From Alphaproteobacteria bacterium (GTDB taxonomy: Bacteria > Pseudomonadota > Alphaproteobacteria > Micropepsales > Micropepsaceae), in assembly GCA_016124385.1 (NCBI GenBank), contig WGNU01000006.1, positions 1-64,000 on the forward strand: a DNA stretch of 64,000 bases, written 5' to 3'. Positions 42,677-53,073 of the stretch are shown in pieces; the first letter of the stretch is position 1; every line of letters begins with the position of its first letter. The notes under the pieces were generated by a model. That model was not told the DNA's origin and ran no database searches. It worked only from the letters and a program-made list of their open reading frames with translations. The position numbers and the translations under genes were made by a program.

Positions 42677-42705
42677 TTGACAAGTCCCCCGACGCTCCAC
42701 ATATT
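42677..42705 (+). promoter_or_regulatory. Putative promoter of phasin gene
   Basis: TTGACA (42677-42682)-N17-CATATT (42700-42705). Confidence 0.5.
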
Positions 42706-42785
42706 CCGGAATGTTGCGGTGCAGCATGAATCGGGCGGCGGCCGCGACCACACTCCCCAGAATGCAATCGAGGGCAAAAACAGCA

Positions 42786-43241
42786 ATGGCAACGAAGGCG
42801 AAGGCGAGCGAGATGGGCGAAGAGGCCATCGGTCAGGCGTTCAAGAATGGCGCAGAGGCGGTGAAAGAGAATTTCGAGAAGGCCGCGCGCAGTTTCGGCG
42901 ACATGGCGACCTACAATCGCCAAGCTATGGAAGCCTTGGTGAAATCGGCGAATGTCGCCACCAAGGGCATCGAGCAGATCAACACCGAGCTCATGACCTA
43001 TTCGCGCCAGGCGATGGAAGACCACGCCGCGGCGCTCAAGACCGTGATGACCTCCAAGTCCCTGCAGGACGCGCTCGAGGTTCAGTCGGATTATTCGAAG
43101 GCGGCGTTCGACGCCTATCTCGGCCAGATGACGAAGGTCAGCGAAATCGTGGTCGGCCTCGCGCGCGAAATCTCCGCGCCGCTCACCGAGCAGGCCAAGC
43201 AATTCGCGGATCTGGTGCACGCGTCGCGTCCGGCGGCTTAA
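42786..43241 (+). CDS. Phasin family protein
   Basis: MATKAKASEMGEEAIGQAFKNGAEAVKENFEKAARSFGDMATYNRQAMEALVKSANVATKGIEQINTELM. Confidence 0.85.
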   Translation: MATKAKASEMGEEAIGQAFKNGAEAVKENFEKAARSFGDMATYNRQAMEALVKSANVATKGIEQINTELMTYSRQAMEDHAAALKTVMTSKSLQDALEVQSDYSKAAFDAYLGQMTKVSEIVVGLAREISAPLTEQAKQFADLVHASRPAA

Positions 43242-43259
43242 CCGCGTTTCGTCGGATGA

Positions 43260-43281
43260 GGGGCCGGCCGTTGCCGGCCCC
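43260..43281 (+). terminator. Intrinsic-terminator-like hairpin after phasin gene
   Basis: GGGGCCGGC-CGTT-GCCGGCCCC followed by TTTCGTTT. Confidence 0.75.
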
Positions 43282-43317
43282 TTTCGTTTGCGCGAAAGCG
43301 AGGGCAAGCTCTCGTCC

Positions 43318-43731
43318 ATGAGCGAGCCACCCTTTCTTTCCTTCGAGTCGCTGCGCCTGACGCCCAAGCCCAATCAGTGCCTGGCGGCACCCGAGGGGCT
43401 TTGCGCGCACGCAAAGCCGCACCTGATCGCGCCGCTGCTGACGGCCGATGCGGGCGCGACATACACGGCCGCGCTCGCGGCGCTGACGGCGCAGCCGCGC
43501 ATGACAATTCTGGCCGCCGACAGCGGCGCGCGCGCGATCGAGGCGGTGCAACGCTCCGCGCTCTTTCAGTTTCCCGATTACGTGAGCGTTCGAATCGTCC
43601 CGGCCGAGGGCGGGGGCGCCAGCCTTGCGATCTATTCGCGGTCAAAATACGGTTATAGCGATCTGGGCGTGAACAAGGCCCGTGTCGAGCGCCTTCTTGC
43701 CGCGATCACGACGCGCCTCGCCACCCGATGA
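43318..43731 (+). CDS. DUF1499-like protein
   Basis: ...[43 protein letters not shown]. Confidence 0.75.
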   Translation: MSEPPFLSFESLRLTPKPNQCLAAPEGLCAHAKPHLIAPLLTADAGATYTAALAALTAQPRMTILAADSGARAIEAVQRSALFQFPDYVSVRIVPAEGGGASLAIYSRSKYGYSDLGVNKARVERLLAAITTRLATR

Positions 43732-43825
43732 TCCCGGGTTCTTTGAAGTCCCGAAAAACTTCATATTTAATTGCAACGCTAGCGCCTATCGAAGGGCGCG
43801 CAGATACGTCATCCTCGAAAGGCGC

Positions 43826-44149
43826 ATGGCTAAGAACGGACAAGGCTCGAACGGCACCACCACCGGCATCGTGACGAAGACACGGCCGAAGACGAAGAAG
43901 CCGTCGCTCTACAAGGTGCTGCTGCTCAACGACGACTACACGCCGATGGAATTCGTCGTGCATGTGCTCGAACGGTTTTTCGCCAAGGGCCGCGAGGACG
44001 CGGTGGCGATCATGTTGCACGTTCACCAAAAGGGCGTCGGGCTGTGCGGCGTCTATACCTATGAGGTCGCGGAAACGAAGGTGACGCAAGTCATCGACTT
44101 TGCGCGTCGTCACCAGCATCCGCTGCAGTGCACGATGGAAAAGGAGTAA
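43826..44149 (+). CDS. clpS: ATP-dependent Clp protease adaptor ClpS
   Basis: [60 protein letters not shown]. Confidence 0.97.
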   Translation: MAKNGQGSNGTTTGIVTKTRPKTKKPSLYKVLLLNDDYTPMEFVVHVLERFFAKGREDAVAIMLHVHQKGVGLCGVYTYEVAETKVTQVIDFARRHQHPLQCTMEKE

Positions 44150-44155
44150 CGCCAC

Positions 44156-46492
<2,337 letters not shown>

Positions 46493-46494
46493 CG

Positions 46495-47319
46495 ATGGGC
46501 CCGGTGGAGACGCTGCCGGGCGGCGAGGGGCGCACCATCGCTTTCTCGCGCGGCGGCACAGGGCGGACGGTCGTTCTCCTTCACGGCATCGGGGAATCGC
46601 ACGCCTCGTTCGCACCGATTTCGGCCGACCTCCAACGCGACCACGATGTGATCGCGGTGGATCTGGCGGGCCATGGCGCCGCCAGCGCGCCCAAGGCGGC
46701 CGACCTCGCCGCGATGGTCGGCGATGTCGGCGCGCTCATCGCCGCGCTCAAGCTCGACAAGCCGTTGCTCGTTGGCCATTCGCTGGGCGGGGCGGTCGCG
46801 AGCCTTGCCGCCGCGTCGGTGCCGATCCGCGGCGCCATCGTCATCGATCAGCCGCTCGCGCTCGCGGGCTTCCGCGAGGCGCTGGCGCCGATGAAGGACG
46901 CGCTCTTCACCGGCGACTACAAAACCGCCGTCGAGGGCATGATGGGCGCGATGGGCTTTGGCCAATTGCCCGAGGCGCTGCAGGGGCCGATCCTCGCCTC
47001 GCGCGACCGCACGCCGCGCGAGACGTACCTCGCCATCTGGGCCGGCCTGTTCGACGATGAAGGGTTCGCGGCGACCGAAGCGCTGGTCGACAGCGTTCTC
47101 AAGGGTATCACCGTTCCCTATCTCGCGCTTGTCGCGGAAGGCGCGGCGCCCGGCTATGGCGACTGGCTGAAGGCGCGGATGCCGCACGCCATCACGGAAG
47201 AATGGCCGGGCGGGCACTGGCTCCACCTCGCCGATCAGGCGCGCTTCACGGCGCGCGTGCGCGCGTTCGACGCGCTGCCGCCCAAGCGCGGCATCCTCAG
47301 CCTCTTCAAGAAGGGGTAG
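46495..47319 (+). CDS. Alpha/beta hydrolase
   Basis: VVLLHGIGESHASFAPI; LVGHSLGGAVASLAAASVP. Confidence 0.88.
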   Translation: MGPVETLPGGEGRTIAFSRGGTGRTVVLLHGIGESHASFAPISADLQRDHDVIAVDLAGHGAASAPKAADLAAMVGDVGALIAALKLDKPLLVGHSLGGAVASLAAASVPIRGAIVIDQPLALAGFREALAPMKDALFTGDYKTAVEGMMGAMGFGQLPEALQGPILASRDRTPRETYLAIWAGLFDDEGFAATEALVDSVLKGITVPYLALVAEGAAPGYGDWLKARMPHAITEEWPGGHWLHLADQARFTARVRAFDALPPKRGILSLFKKG

Positions 47320-47330
47320 GGCTCTTTCGA

Positions 47331-47414
47331 TCGCATCCTTCGAGACGCCCTTTCGCCTCACCCTGAGGAGCGAGCGTCACGAAGGGCGAGGCGAAAGGGC
47401 TCCTCAGGATGAGG
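47331..47414. repeat. Palindromic repeat family 1, copy A
   Basis: CATCCTTCGAGAC-GCCCTTTCGCCTC (47347-47359) ... GAGGCGAAAGGGC (47388-47400)-TCCTCAGGATGAGG. Confidence 0.85.
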
Positions 47415-47439
47415 CCGGGGAAGCCTCCCCCAAACGACG

Positions 47440-47471
47440 AAAGGCCGCCGGGGCGTCCCCAGGCGGCCTTT
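47440..47471 (-). terminator. Terminator-like hairpin at 3' end of the mini-gene transcript
   Basis: AAAGGCCGCC (47440-47449)/GGCGGCCTTT (47462-47471). Confidence 0.7.
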
Positions 47472-47514
47472 CCATTGCCGATCCGCGTCAGCGGGTCAGC
47501 CGGCTTTCACCGGC

Positions 47515-47580
47515 TCAGACGCGGGACTTTCCGAAGAAGGTCCTGGTCCGGCGCTCACGCGAAAAGTGACAATGAGACAC
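47515..47580 (-). CDS. Putative 21-aa mini-gene (M/V)SHCHFSRERRTRTFFGKSRV with maximal Shine-Dalgarno
   Basis: GTG start 7 nt after AGGAGG within AGAAAGGAGGTGATCCA (complement of 47581-47597); promoter upstream, terminator downstream. Confidence 0.55.
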   Translation of the reverse strand: MSHCHFSRERRTRTFFGKSRV

Positions 47581-47616
47581 TGGATCACCTCCTTTCTGCT
47601 GTTGAAACCCGACTCA

Positions 47617-47645
47617 AGTGTAATGCTGCGGCGCACACAGTGCAA
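47617..47645 (-). promoter_or_regulatory. Putative promoter of mini-gene
   Basis: Minus strand TTGCAC (47645-47640)-N17-TACACT (47622-47617). Confidence 0.5.
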
Positions 47646-47665
47646 TGGGGGCGCGCGGGGCCGCC

Positions 47666-48301
47666 TCAGGCGATCACTTCGGGGGTCTGGCGCACGAAGC
47701 TGGCGTTCTCCGCGCAATCGAGGAGAAACGCCGCGACGTCCGCCCGGCGGATCGCGCCGCCGCGATAGGTTTCGGGCGTCGTGAAGGTGCGCACCCGGCC
47801 TGTCGGCCGGCCGTTCAGAAGGAGGCCCGGGCGCACGATCGTCCAGTCAAGATCGCTCGCCTGGAGCATTTCCTCCGCGCGGGTCTTGTCGAGATACATC
47901 TGGCGGAGCACCAGCGGCCAGAACACGTAGTCGTAGAGCGGGTTCGAGCGGCCGTAGGAATCGCCCGCGCCCAGGCCGGTGACGAAAATCAGCCGGCGGA
48001 TCGCCGCGCGCTGCATGACGGGCAGGAGCGCTCCCATGTGTTCGGAGAAGATCGTCACCTTCGAGAGGCTTGGGGGCGTACCGATGACGCTGATGACGGC
48101 GTCCGCGCCCATCACGCCTTCGCCGAGCAGCGTCTCGTTACGGCAATCGCCCGCGATCACGAGAAGGCGGGGATGCGGATCGCCGCCATTGACGGGGCCG
48201 CGCGCCATCGCGTGGACCGTCCAGCCGCGATCGAGCGCCTGCTCGACGCACAGCCCGCCGATCCCCCGGCTCGCGCCAATGACGAAAATCCGCTTCGTCA
48301 T
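47666..48301 (-). CDS. NAD(P)-binding SDR/NmrA-like oxidoreductase
   Basis: MTKRIFVIGASRGIGGLCVEQALDRGWTVHAMAR. Confidence 0.85.
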   Translation of the reverse strand: MTKRIFVIGASRGIGGLCVEQALDRGWTVHAMARGPVNGGDPHPRLLVIAGDCRNETLLGEGVMGADAVISVIGTPPSLSKVTIFSEHMGALLPVMQRAAIRRLIFVTGLGAGDSYGRSNPLYDYVFWPLVLRQMYLDKTRAEEMLQASDLDWTIVRPGLLLNGRPTGRVRTFTTPETYRGGAIRRADVAAFLLDCAENASFVRQTPEVIA

Positions 48302-48717
48302 GCGATCGCGGCGCGGATTTTCTCGGCCATCGCGGCGAGTTTCTCCGGCGCTTCCATGCCGCGCGCGTGGAGCCGCAGATCGATGCCCGACCAGCGCGGG
48401 ATGATGTGGAAGTGGATGTGGAAGACGGTCTGGCCCGCGTCCGCGCCGTTCAGTTGCGCGATCATGATGCCGGGGGCTTCCGTCGCCTTCTTCACGGCGC
48501 GCGCGATCTTCTGGGTGGTCGCGATGGTGGCGGCGAGCGCGTCGGGCGTCAGGTCGAAGAGGTCCTCCGCCTTCGCCTTGGGCACGACGAGCGTGTGGCC
48601 CTCGGCTTGCGGCATGATGTCCATGAAGGCGAGGGTCGATTCATCCTCGAACACTTTGTGGCAGGGCATCTCGCCCCGCAGGATCTTCGCAAAGACGTTG
48701 CCGGTGTCATAGGCCAT
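48298..48717 (-). CDS. HIT family protein
   Basis: NVFAKILRGEMPCHKVFEDE...HIHFHIIPRW. Confidence 0.93.
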   Translation of the reverse strand: MAYDTGNVFAKILRGEMPCHKVFEDESTLAFMDIMPQAEGHTLVVPKAKAEDLFDLTPDALAATIATTQKIARAVKKATEAPGIMIAQLNGADAGQTVFHIHFHIIPRWSGIDLRLHARGMEAPEKLAAMAEKIRAAIA

Positions 48718-48790
48718 GCGCGTCTCCCCTTATTCGCGTGACGCATCGAACAGGGCACGCGCGCGCGCGTCAATTCATGGATGGACACGT

Positions 48791-48822
48791 CATGGATGGT
48801 CCGCCTGCGCGGACCATGACGC
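48791..48822. repeat. Short hairpin related to repeat family 2
   Basis: CATGG ATGGTCCGC (48796-48804)-CTGC-GCGGACCAT (48809-48817) GACG. Confidence 0.5.
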
Positions 48823-48840
48823 GGGACGAAGTTTCCCGCG

Positions 48841-50007
48841 TCATATGTCGCTCTCCTCGCGCCGGAAGGGCGAGTGCTCGGACAATTCCTCGATCCCTTC
48901 GGCGACGGCTTCGCGTTCGCGTTCGAGATAATTGGCGACGGCCGCGCGGAAACGCGGATCGGGAATCCAATGCGCGGAATAGGTCGTCACGGGCAGATAG
49001 CCGCGCGCGAGCTTGTGGGCGCCCTGCGCGCCCGCCTCCACGCGCTTCAGGCCGCGTTCGATCGCGAAATCGATCGCCTGGTAGTAGCAGGTCTCGAAAT
49101 GGAGGAACGGGTGATGCTCGATCGCGCCCCAATTGCGCCCGTAGAGCGCCTCGCCGCCGATGATGTTGAAGGCGCCCGCGATCGGCCGGCCCGCGCGCTC
49201 GGCGATGACGAGGAGGATGTCGTCCGCCATCCATTCGCCGATCAGCGAGAAGAATTTGCGCGTGAGGTAGGGCGTGCCCCATTTGCGGCTGCCGGTATCC
49301 ATGTAGAACGTGAAGAACGCGTCCCAGTGCCGCTCTGTGATCGCCTTGCCGGTGAGGCGATGGAAGGTGATGCCGGGCTCGCGCGCCCGTTCGCGCTCGC
49401 GGCGCAGCGTCTTGCGCTTTTGAGAGGAGAGGCGCGAGAGGAAATCCGCGAAGTCGCGATAGCCCTCGTTCATCCAGTGGAATTGTTGATCCGTCCGCTG
49501 AAGATAGCCGAGATCGGCGGCCGCCTCCCACTCCGCGCGGGTTGGGAAATTGATGTGGGCGGAGGAGACCTTCGTCTGCTCGGTGAGGGCGCGCAGACCC
49601 TCCAGCAGCAAGGCGGTGAGTTCGCCCGCACGGGATTGATCGGCGATGAGAAGGCGCGGGCCCGTCACCGGCGTGAAGGGAACGGCGGAGAGGAGCTTGG
49701 GGTAATAGCGCCCGCCCGCGCGCTCCCAGGCATCCGCCCAGGCATAGTCGAAGACGTATTCGCCGTAGGAATGCCCCTTCACGTAGAGCGGCAGGGCGGC
49801 GAGGAGCGTTTCTCCCTCGCGGGCGAGGAGATGCATGGGCTGCCAGCCATTGCGGGCGGTGGCGGCGCCGGAATCCTCGCAGGCGCGCAAAAAAGCGTGG
49901 CTGAGGAAGGGATTGCGGGTCGCGGCGTCAGGCATCGCGCAGGCGTTCCAGGCGCCTTCCTCGATCTCGGCCATCCGCTTTGCCGTTTCGAGCGTGACCG
50001 CCGTCAT
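48841..50007 (-). CDS. GNAT-family N-acetyltransferase (COG3146-like)
   Basis: NPFLSHAFLRACEDSGAATARNGWQPMHLLAREG...FETCYYQAIDFAIERGLKRVEAGAQGAHKLARGYLP. Confidence 0.8.
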   Translation of the reverse strand: MTAVTLETAKRMAEIEEGAWNACAMPDAATRNPFLSHAFLRACEDSGAATARNGWQPMHLLAREGETLLAALPLYVKGHSYGEYVFDYAWADAWERAGGRYYPKLLSAVPFTPVTGPRLLIADQSRAGELTALLLEGLRALTEQTKVSSAHINFPTRAEWEAAADLGYLQRTDQQFHWMNEGYRDFADFLSRLSSQKRKTLRRERERAREPGITFHRLTGKAITERHWDAFFTFYMDTGSRKWGTPYLTRKFFSLIGEWMADDILLVIAERAGRPIAGAFNIIGGEALYGRNWGAIEHHPFLHFETCYYQAIDFAIERGLKRVEAGAQGAHKLARGYLPVTTYSAHWIPDPRFRAAVANYLEREREAVAEGIEELSEHSPFRREESDI

Positions 50008-50226
50008 GCCGGGCGCGCGGCCCCCCGCCCGAGGCCATTGCCGCCGGTCACCCAAGCGACATAGGTTGCCGTTGGGGCGGTCGGCCCCAGGCGCTGTGGG
50101 CACGCGTAACGGCGTTCGGCCATCGGACCAACATTCCCGTTTGCTTGGCGAGGCCGCTCAGAGTAGCGAGGCGGCGGCGCAAAGAAAACGCGGACGTGGC
50201 GACATTCTCGCGGGGGGTAGACCAGC

Positions 50227-51273
50227 ATGCACCGGCTCGACGCGGATGATCCTTGTCCCGCGCGCGACGGCTTCGCGATGCCGGCCGAGTGGGCGCCGCA
50301 TGAGCGCACGCTCATGTGCTGGCCGACGCGCGTCGCGCCCTGGGGCGGCCCGGAAGGGCTGCTCGCGGCGAAGGTTGCCTATGGCGAGGTCGCGCGCACG
50401 ATCGCGCGGTTCGAGCCGGTGACGATGTGCATGCGGCCCGAGGATCGCAGCGAGGCGCAGCTCGCGCTCGGCCCCAGCATCGATCTCAACCCGATCGGGA
50501 TCGATGATTCCTGGGCGCGCGATTCCGGCCCCAGCATCCTGATCGGCCCCGGCGGGCGCCGCGCGGGCGTCGCGTGGCAGTTCAACGCGTGGGGCAACAA
50601 ATACATCCCCTACCGGGCGGACGCAGCGTTCGCGGGCGCGCTGGTGGAACAGATGGGCCTGCCGCTCTACCGCGCGCCGCTCGTCTGCGAGGGCGGGGCG
50701 ATCCATGTGGACGGCGAGGGTACGCTCATGACGACCGAGCAATGCCTCCTCAACGAGAACCGCAACCCCGAACTCACGCGCCAGCAGGTGGAGGAGCGGC
50801 TCGCGCTCTATTGCGGTGTCTTGCGCGTGATCTGGCTGGGCGAGGGGTTTGCCGACACCGAAACCGATGGCCACGTGGACGAGATCGCAGCCTTCGTCGC
50901 GCCGGGCCGTGTGATCGTTGGCGTGCATGACGACAAGTCCCATCCAAACTACGCGCCGTGCCTGGAGGCGGTGCGGCGCTTGTCTGAGGCGCGGGACGGC
51001 CGGGGGCGGTCAATCGAGGTGTTCGAGGTGAAGCAGCCGCGGGCGCGGAAGCGTCATGACGGGAGCCTGCTCGAGGCGTCCTACGTCAATTTCTATCTCT
51101 GCAACGGGGCGGTGATCGCGCCGGCGTTCGGCGATCCCCAGGACGACGCGGCGGGCGATCTTCTGGCCGCGCTCTTTCCCGAGCGCGACATCGTGCAGAT
51201 CGATGTGCGCGCGATCGCCGAAGGCGGTGGCGGGCTTCACTGCATCACGCAGCAAGTGCCCAAGGGCACGTGA
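50227..51273 (+). CDS. aguA: Agmatine deiminase
   Basis: MPAEWAPHERTLMCWPTR...DDSWARDSGP...CEGGAIHVDGEGTLMTTEQCLLNENRNP. Confidence 0.95.
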   Translation: MHRLDADDPCPARDGFAMPAEWAPHERTLMCWPTRVAPWGGPEGLLAAKVAYGEVARTIARFEPVTMCMRPEDRSEAQLALGPSIDLNPIGIDDSWARDSGPSILIGPGGRRAGVAWQFNAWGNKYIPYRADAAFAGALVEQMGLPLYRAPLVCEGGAIHVDGEGTLMTTEQCLLNENRNPELTRQQVEERLALYCGVLRVIWLGEGFADTETDGHVDEIAAFVAPGRVIVGVHDDKSHPNYAPCLEAVRRLSEARDGRGRSIEVFEVKQPRARKRHDGSLLEASYVNFYLCNGAVIAPAFGDPQDDAAGDLLAALFPERDIVQIDVRAIAEGGGGLHCITQQVPKGT

Positions 51274-51276
51274 GGC

Positions 51277-51990
51277 TTACGCGGTCTGGCGGGCGATCGC
51301 CTCTTCGAGTTCCTGCTGGCGGGCCTTCTTCTCGCGGTACATCGCGCGGTCGGCGCGCATCATGAGATCGCTCGCCTCCGCGCCCGGGCCGTAGGAGACG
51401 ACGCCGACGCTCGCGCGCATCGGCAAGCGGACGCCATTGAAGAGCACGCTCGCCGTGTTGAGCGCCGTGCGCAGGCGCCCCATCGAGTGGCGGAGGGCGT
51501 GCGTGTCGGCGCGCACGAAGAGGACGGCGAACTCATCGCCGCCGAGGCGCGCGGCGAAATCGGTCGAGCGGATCTTGTCCTTCAGGAGCGCCGCGACGTT
51601 CTTCAGGAGATGGTCGCCCGCGGCGTGGCCGTAGGTGTCGTTGACGTATTTGAACTCGTCGAGATCGATATAGGCGAGAAGCCCGTGCTCGCGGTGGCGC
51701 TTGGCGTTGGCGAGCGTGCGCACGAGCGCGTCGTTGAAGCCGCGCCGGTTAAGGAGGGTCGTCAATTCATCGGTGACGCTCAAGGCTTCGAGCATCGCGA
51801 GGCGCTCGGCCTGTTCGGCGAGGCGCTGCTCGGTTGCGCCGGCGTAGCTGAGGATCTTCGACATGATGGCGAAGCTGCGCGGGGCATCGATGCCCTCGGC
51901 GCGCAGCTCGCCCCAGAAATCCTGGGCAAGGCGGTTGAGCTCGGCGAGGCCCGGCGTGCGCTCGGCAGCGGGGCGGCGGTCACGGCTCAT
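51277..51990 (-). CDS. GGDEF-domain diguanylate cyclase-like protein
   Basis: LSVTDELTTLLNRRGFNDALVR...KSTDFAARLGGDEFAVLF-like (RLGGDEF); start MSRDRRP at 51990. Confidence 0.88.
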   Translation of the reverse strand: MSRDRRPAAERTPGLAELNRLAQDFWGELRAEGIDAPRSFAIMSKILSYAGATEQRLAEQAERLAMLEALSVTDELTTLLNRRGFNDALVRTLANAKRHREHGLLAYIDLDEFKYVNDTYGHAAGDHLLKNVAALLKDKIRSTDFAARLGGDEFAVLFVRADTHALRHSMGRLRTALNTASVLFNGVRLPMRASVGVVSYGPGAEASDLMMRADRAMYREKKARQQELEEAIARQTA

Positions 51991-52253
51991 GCGAGATCCC
52001 TTTCGACGGACTGGCTCGCAAGAGATCAGCAACCCCTGTGCCAGCGTGCCGCAGGGCGGGCGGTCGGATTTCCGCCGCATCGCGGGCCCGGCGGGGCAGG
52101 AATTGCCGGGCCGGAGTTGCCGCTCGGGCATTCGCGGCGGGGCGGGCAACGGGGCTTGGCGCCGCCTTCAAACCGCCGTTTTGCTCGTGCTTCGTTAGGA
52201 ATGGGCCCCTAGAGTAGCGGCCGCTTTTCGTTCCTTCGCCCAAGAGGTGTCAG

Positions 52254-53066
52254 ATGGCGTTCGCGAAATCCGTGGGGCCCGTCCTTCTCGCCGCGATCCT
52301 CGTGGCTCCCCCGGCCTTCGCGGGCGCGATGGTGCCGCATCGCGCCTCCTACGATATCCGCCTGAAGGAGGCGAAATGGGGCGCGGGCGTGACGGGCGTG
52401 ACCGGGCGGCTGGTCATCGAGTTCAATGACGCGTGCGACGGCTATACGCTCAATCAGCGGTTCGTGACGCAAATGCAGGATTCGGACGGGGCGGTCACAA
52501 CCAGCGATCTCTGGCTCACGAGCTGGGAGGCCGCGGACGGGCGCTCGTTCCGCTTCAACCTCAAGAACGAAGTCGACGGGACGGTGGTCGAGTCCTTCAA
52601 GGGCCGCGCGGTCATCGACGCCTCGGGCGGGCAGGTTGCCTATGAGGGTGTCGCGCTCGACGAGGTGACGCTGCCGAGCGGCACGGTTTTCCCGACCGAG
52701 CATGCGTTCGATCTCATCAAAGCCGCGGAGGCGGGCGAGAACGCCCTCTCGCGCACCGTCTTCGACGGCTCGGGCGAGGGCGATGTCTATGCCGCCCATG
52801 CCGTCATCGGCGCGCCGCGCACGGGGGCGGACGGCCTCAAGGGCCTGGAAGGCGTTCCGGGGGCGGAGCATTTGGCGGGCCTCACCGCCTGGCCGGTGAC
52901 GCTCTCCTATTTCAAGACGCAGAGCCAGGCGCCGCTGCCCGATTATGAAAGCTCGTTCGTCATGTATTCGAACGGCATGTCGAGCGGGCTCGTGCTCGAC
53001 TACGGCGATTTCTCGCTCTCGGGCACGCTCAAGGAGATCGAGGTCCTGCCGGACCCGAAATGCTGA
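52254..53066 (+). CDS. EipB/DUF1849-family periplasmic cell-envelope protein
   Basis: Signal peptide; MVPHRASYDIRLKEAKWGAGVTGVTGRLVIEFNDACDGYTLNQRFVTQM. Confidence 0.82.
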   Translation: MAFAKSVGPVLLAAILVAPPAFAGAMVPHRASYDIRLKEAKWGAGVTGVTGRLVIEFNDACDGYTLNQRFVTQMQDSDGAVTTSDLWLTSWEAADGRSFRFNLKNEVDGTVVESFKGRAVIDASGGQVAYEGVALDEVTLPSGTVFPTEHAFDLIKAAEAGENALSRTVFDGSGEGDVYAAHAVIGAPRTGADGLKGLEGVPGAEHLAGLTAWPVTLSYFKTQSQAPLPDYESSFVMYSNGMSSGLVLDYGDFSLSGTLKEIEVLPDPKC

Positions 53067-53073
53067 AGGGCCC

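Noticed and set aside
47581-47597. Plus-strand TGGATCACCTCCTTTCT as a 16S rRNA 3' fragment
   Set aside because: No flanking 16S sequence upstream; on the minus strand it works as a Shine-Dalgarno with correctly spaced GTG.
48750-48772. CGCGCGCGCG run
   Set aside because: Short alternating purine-pyrimidine tract expected by chance in this GC-rich genome.
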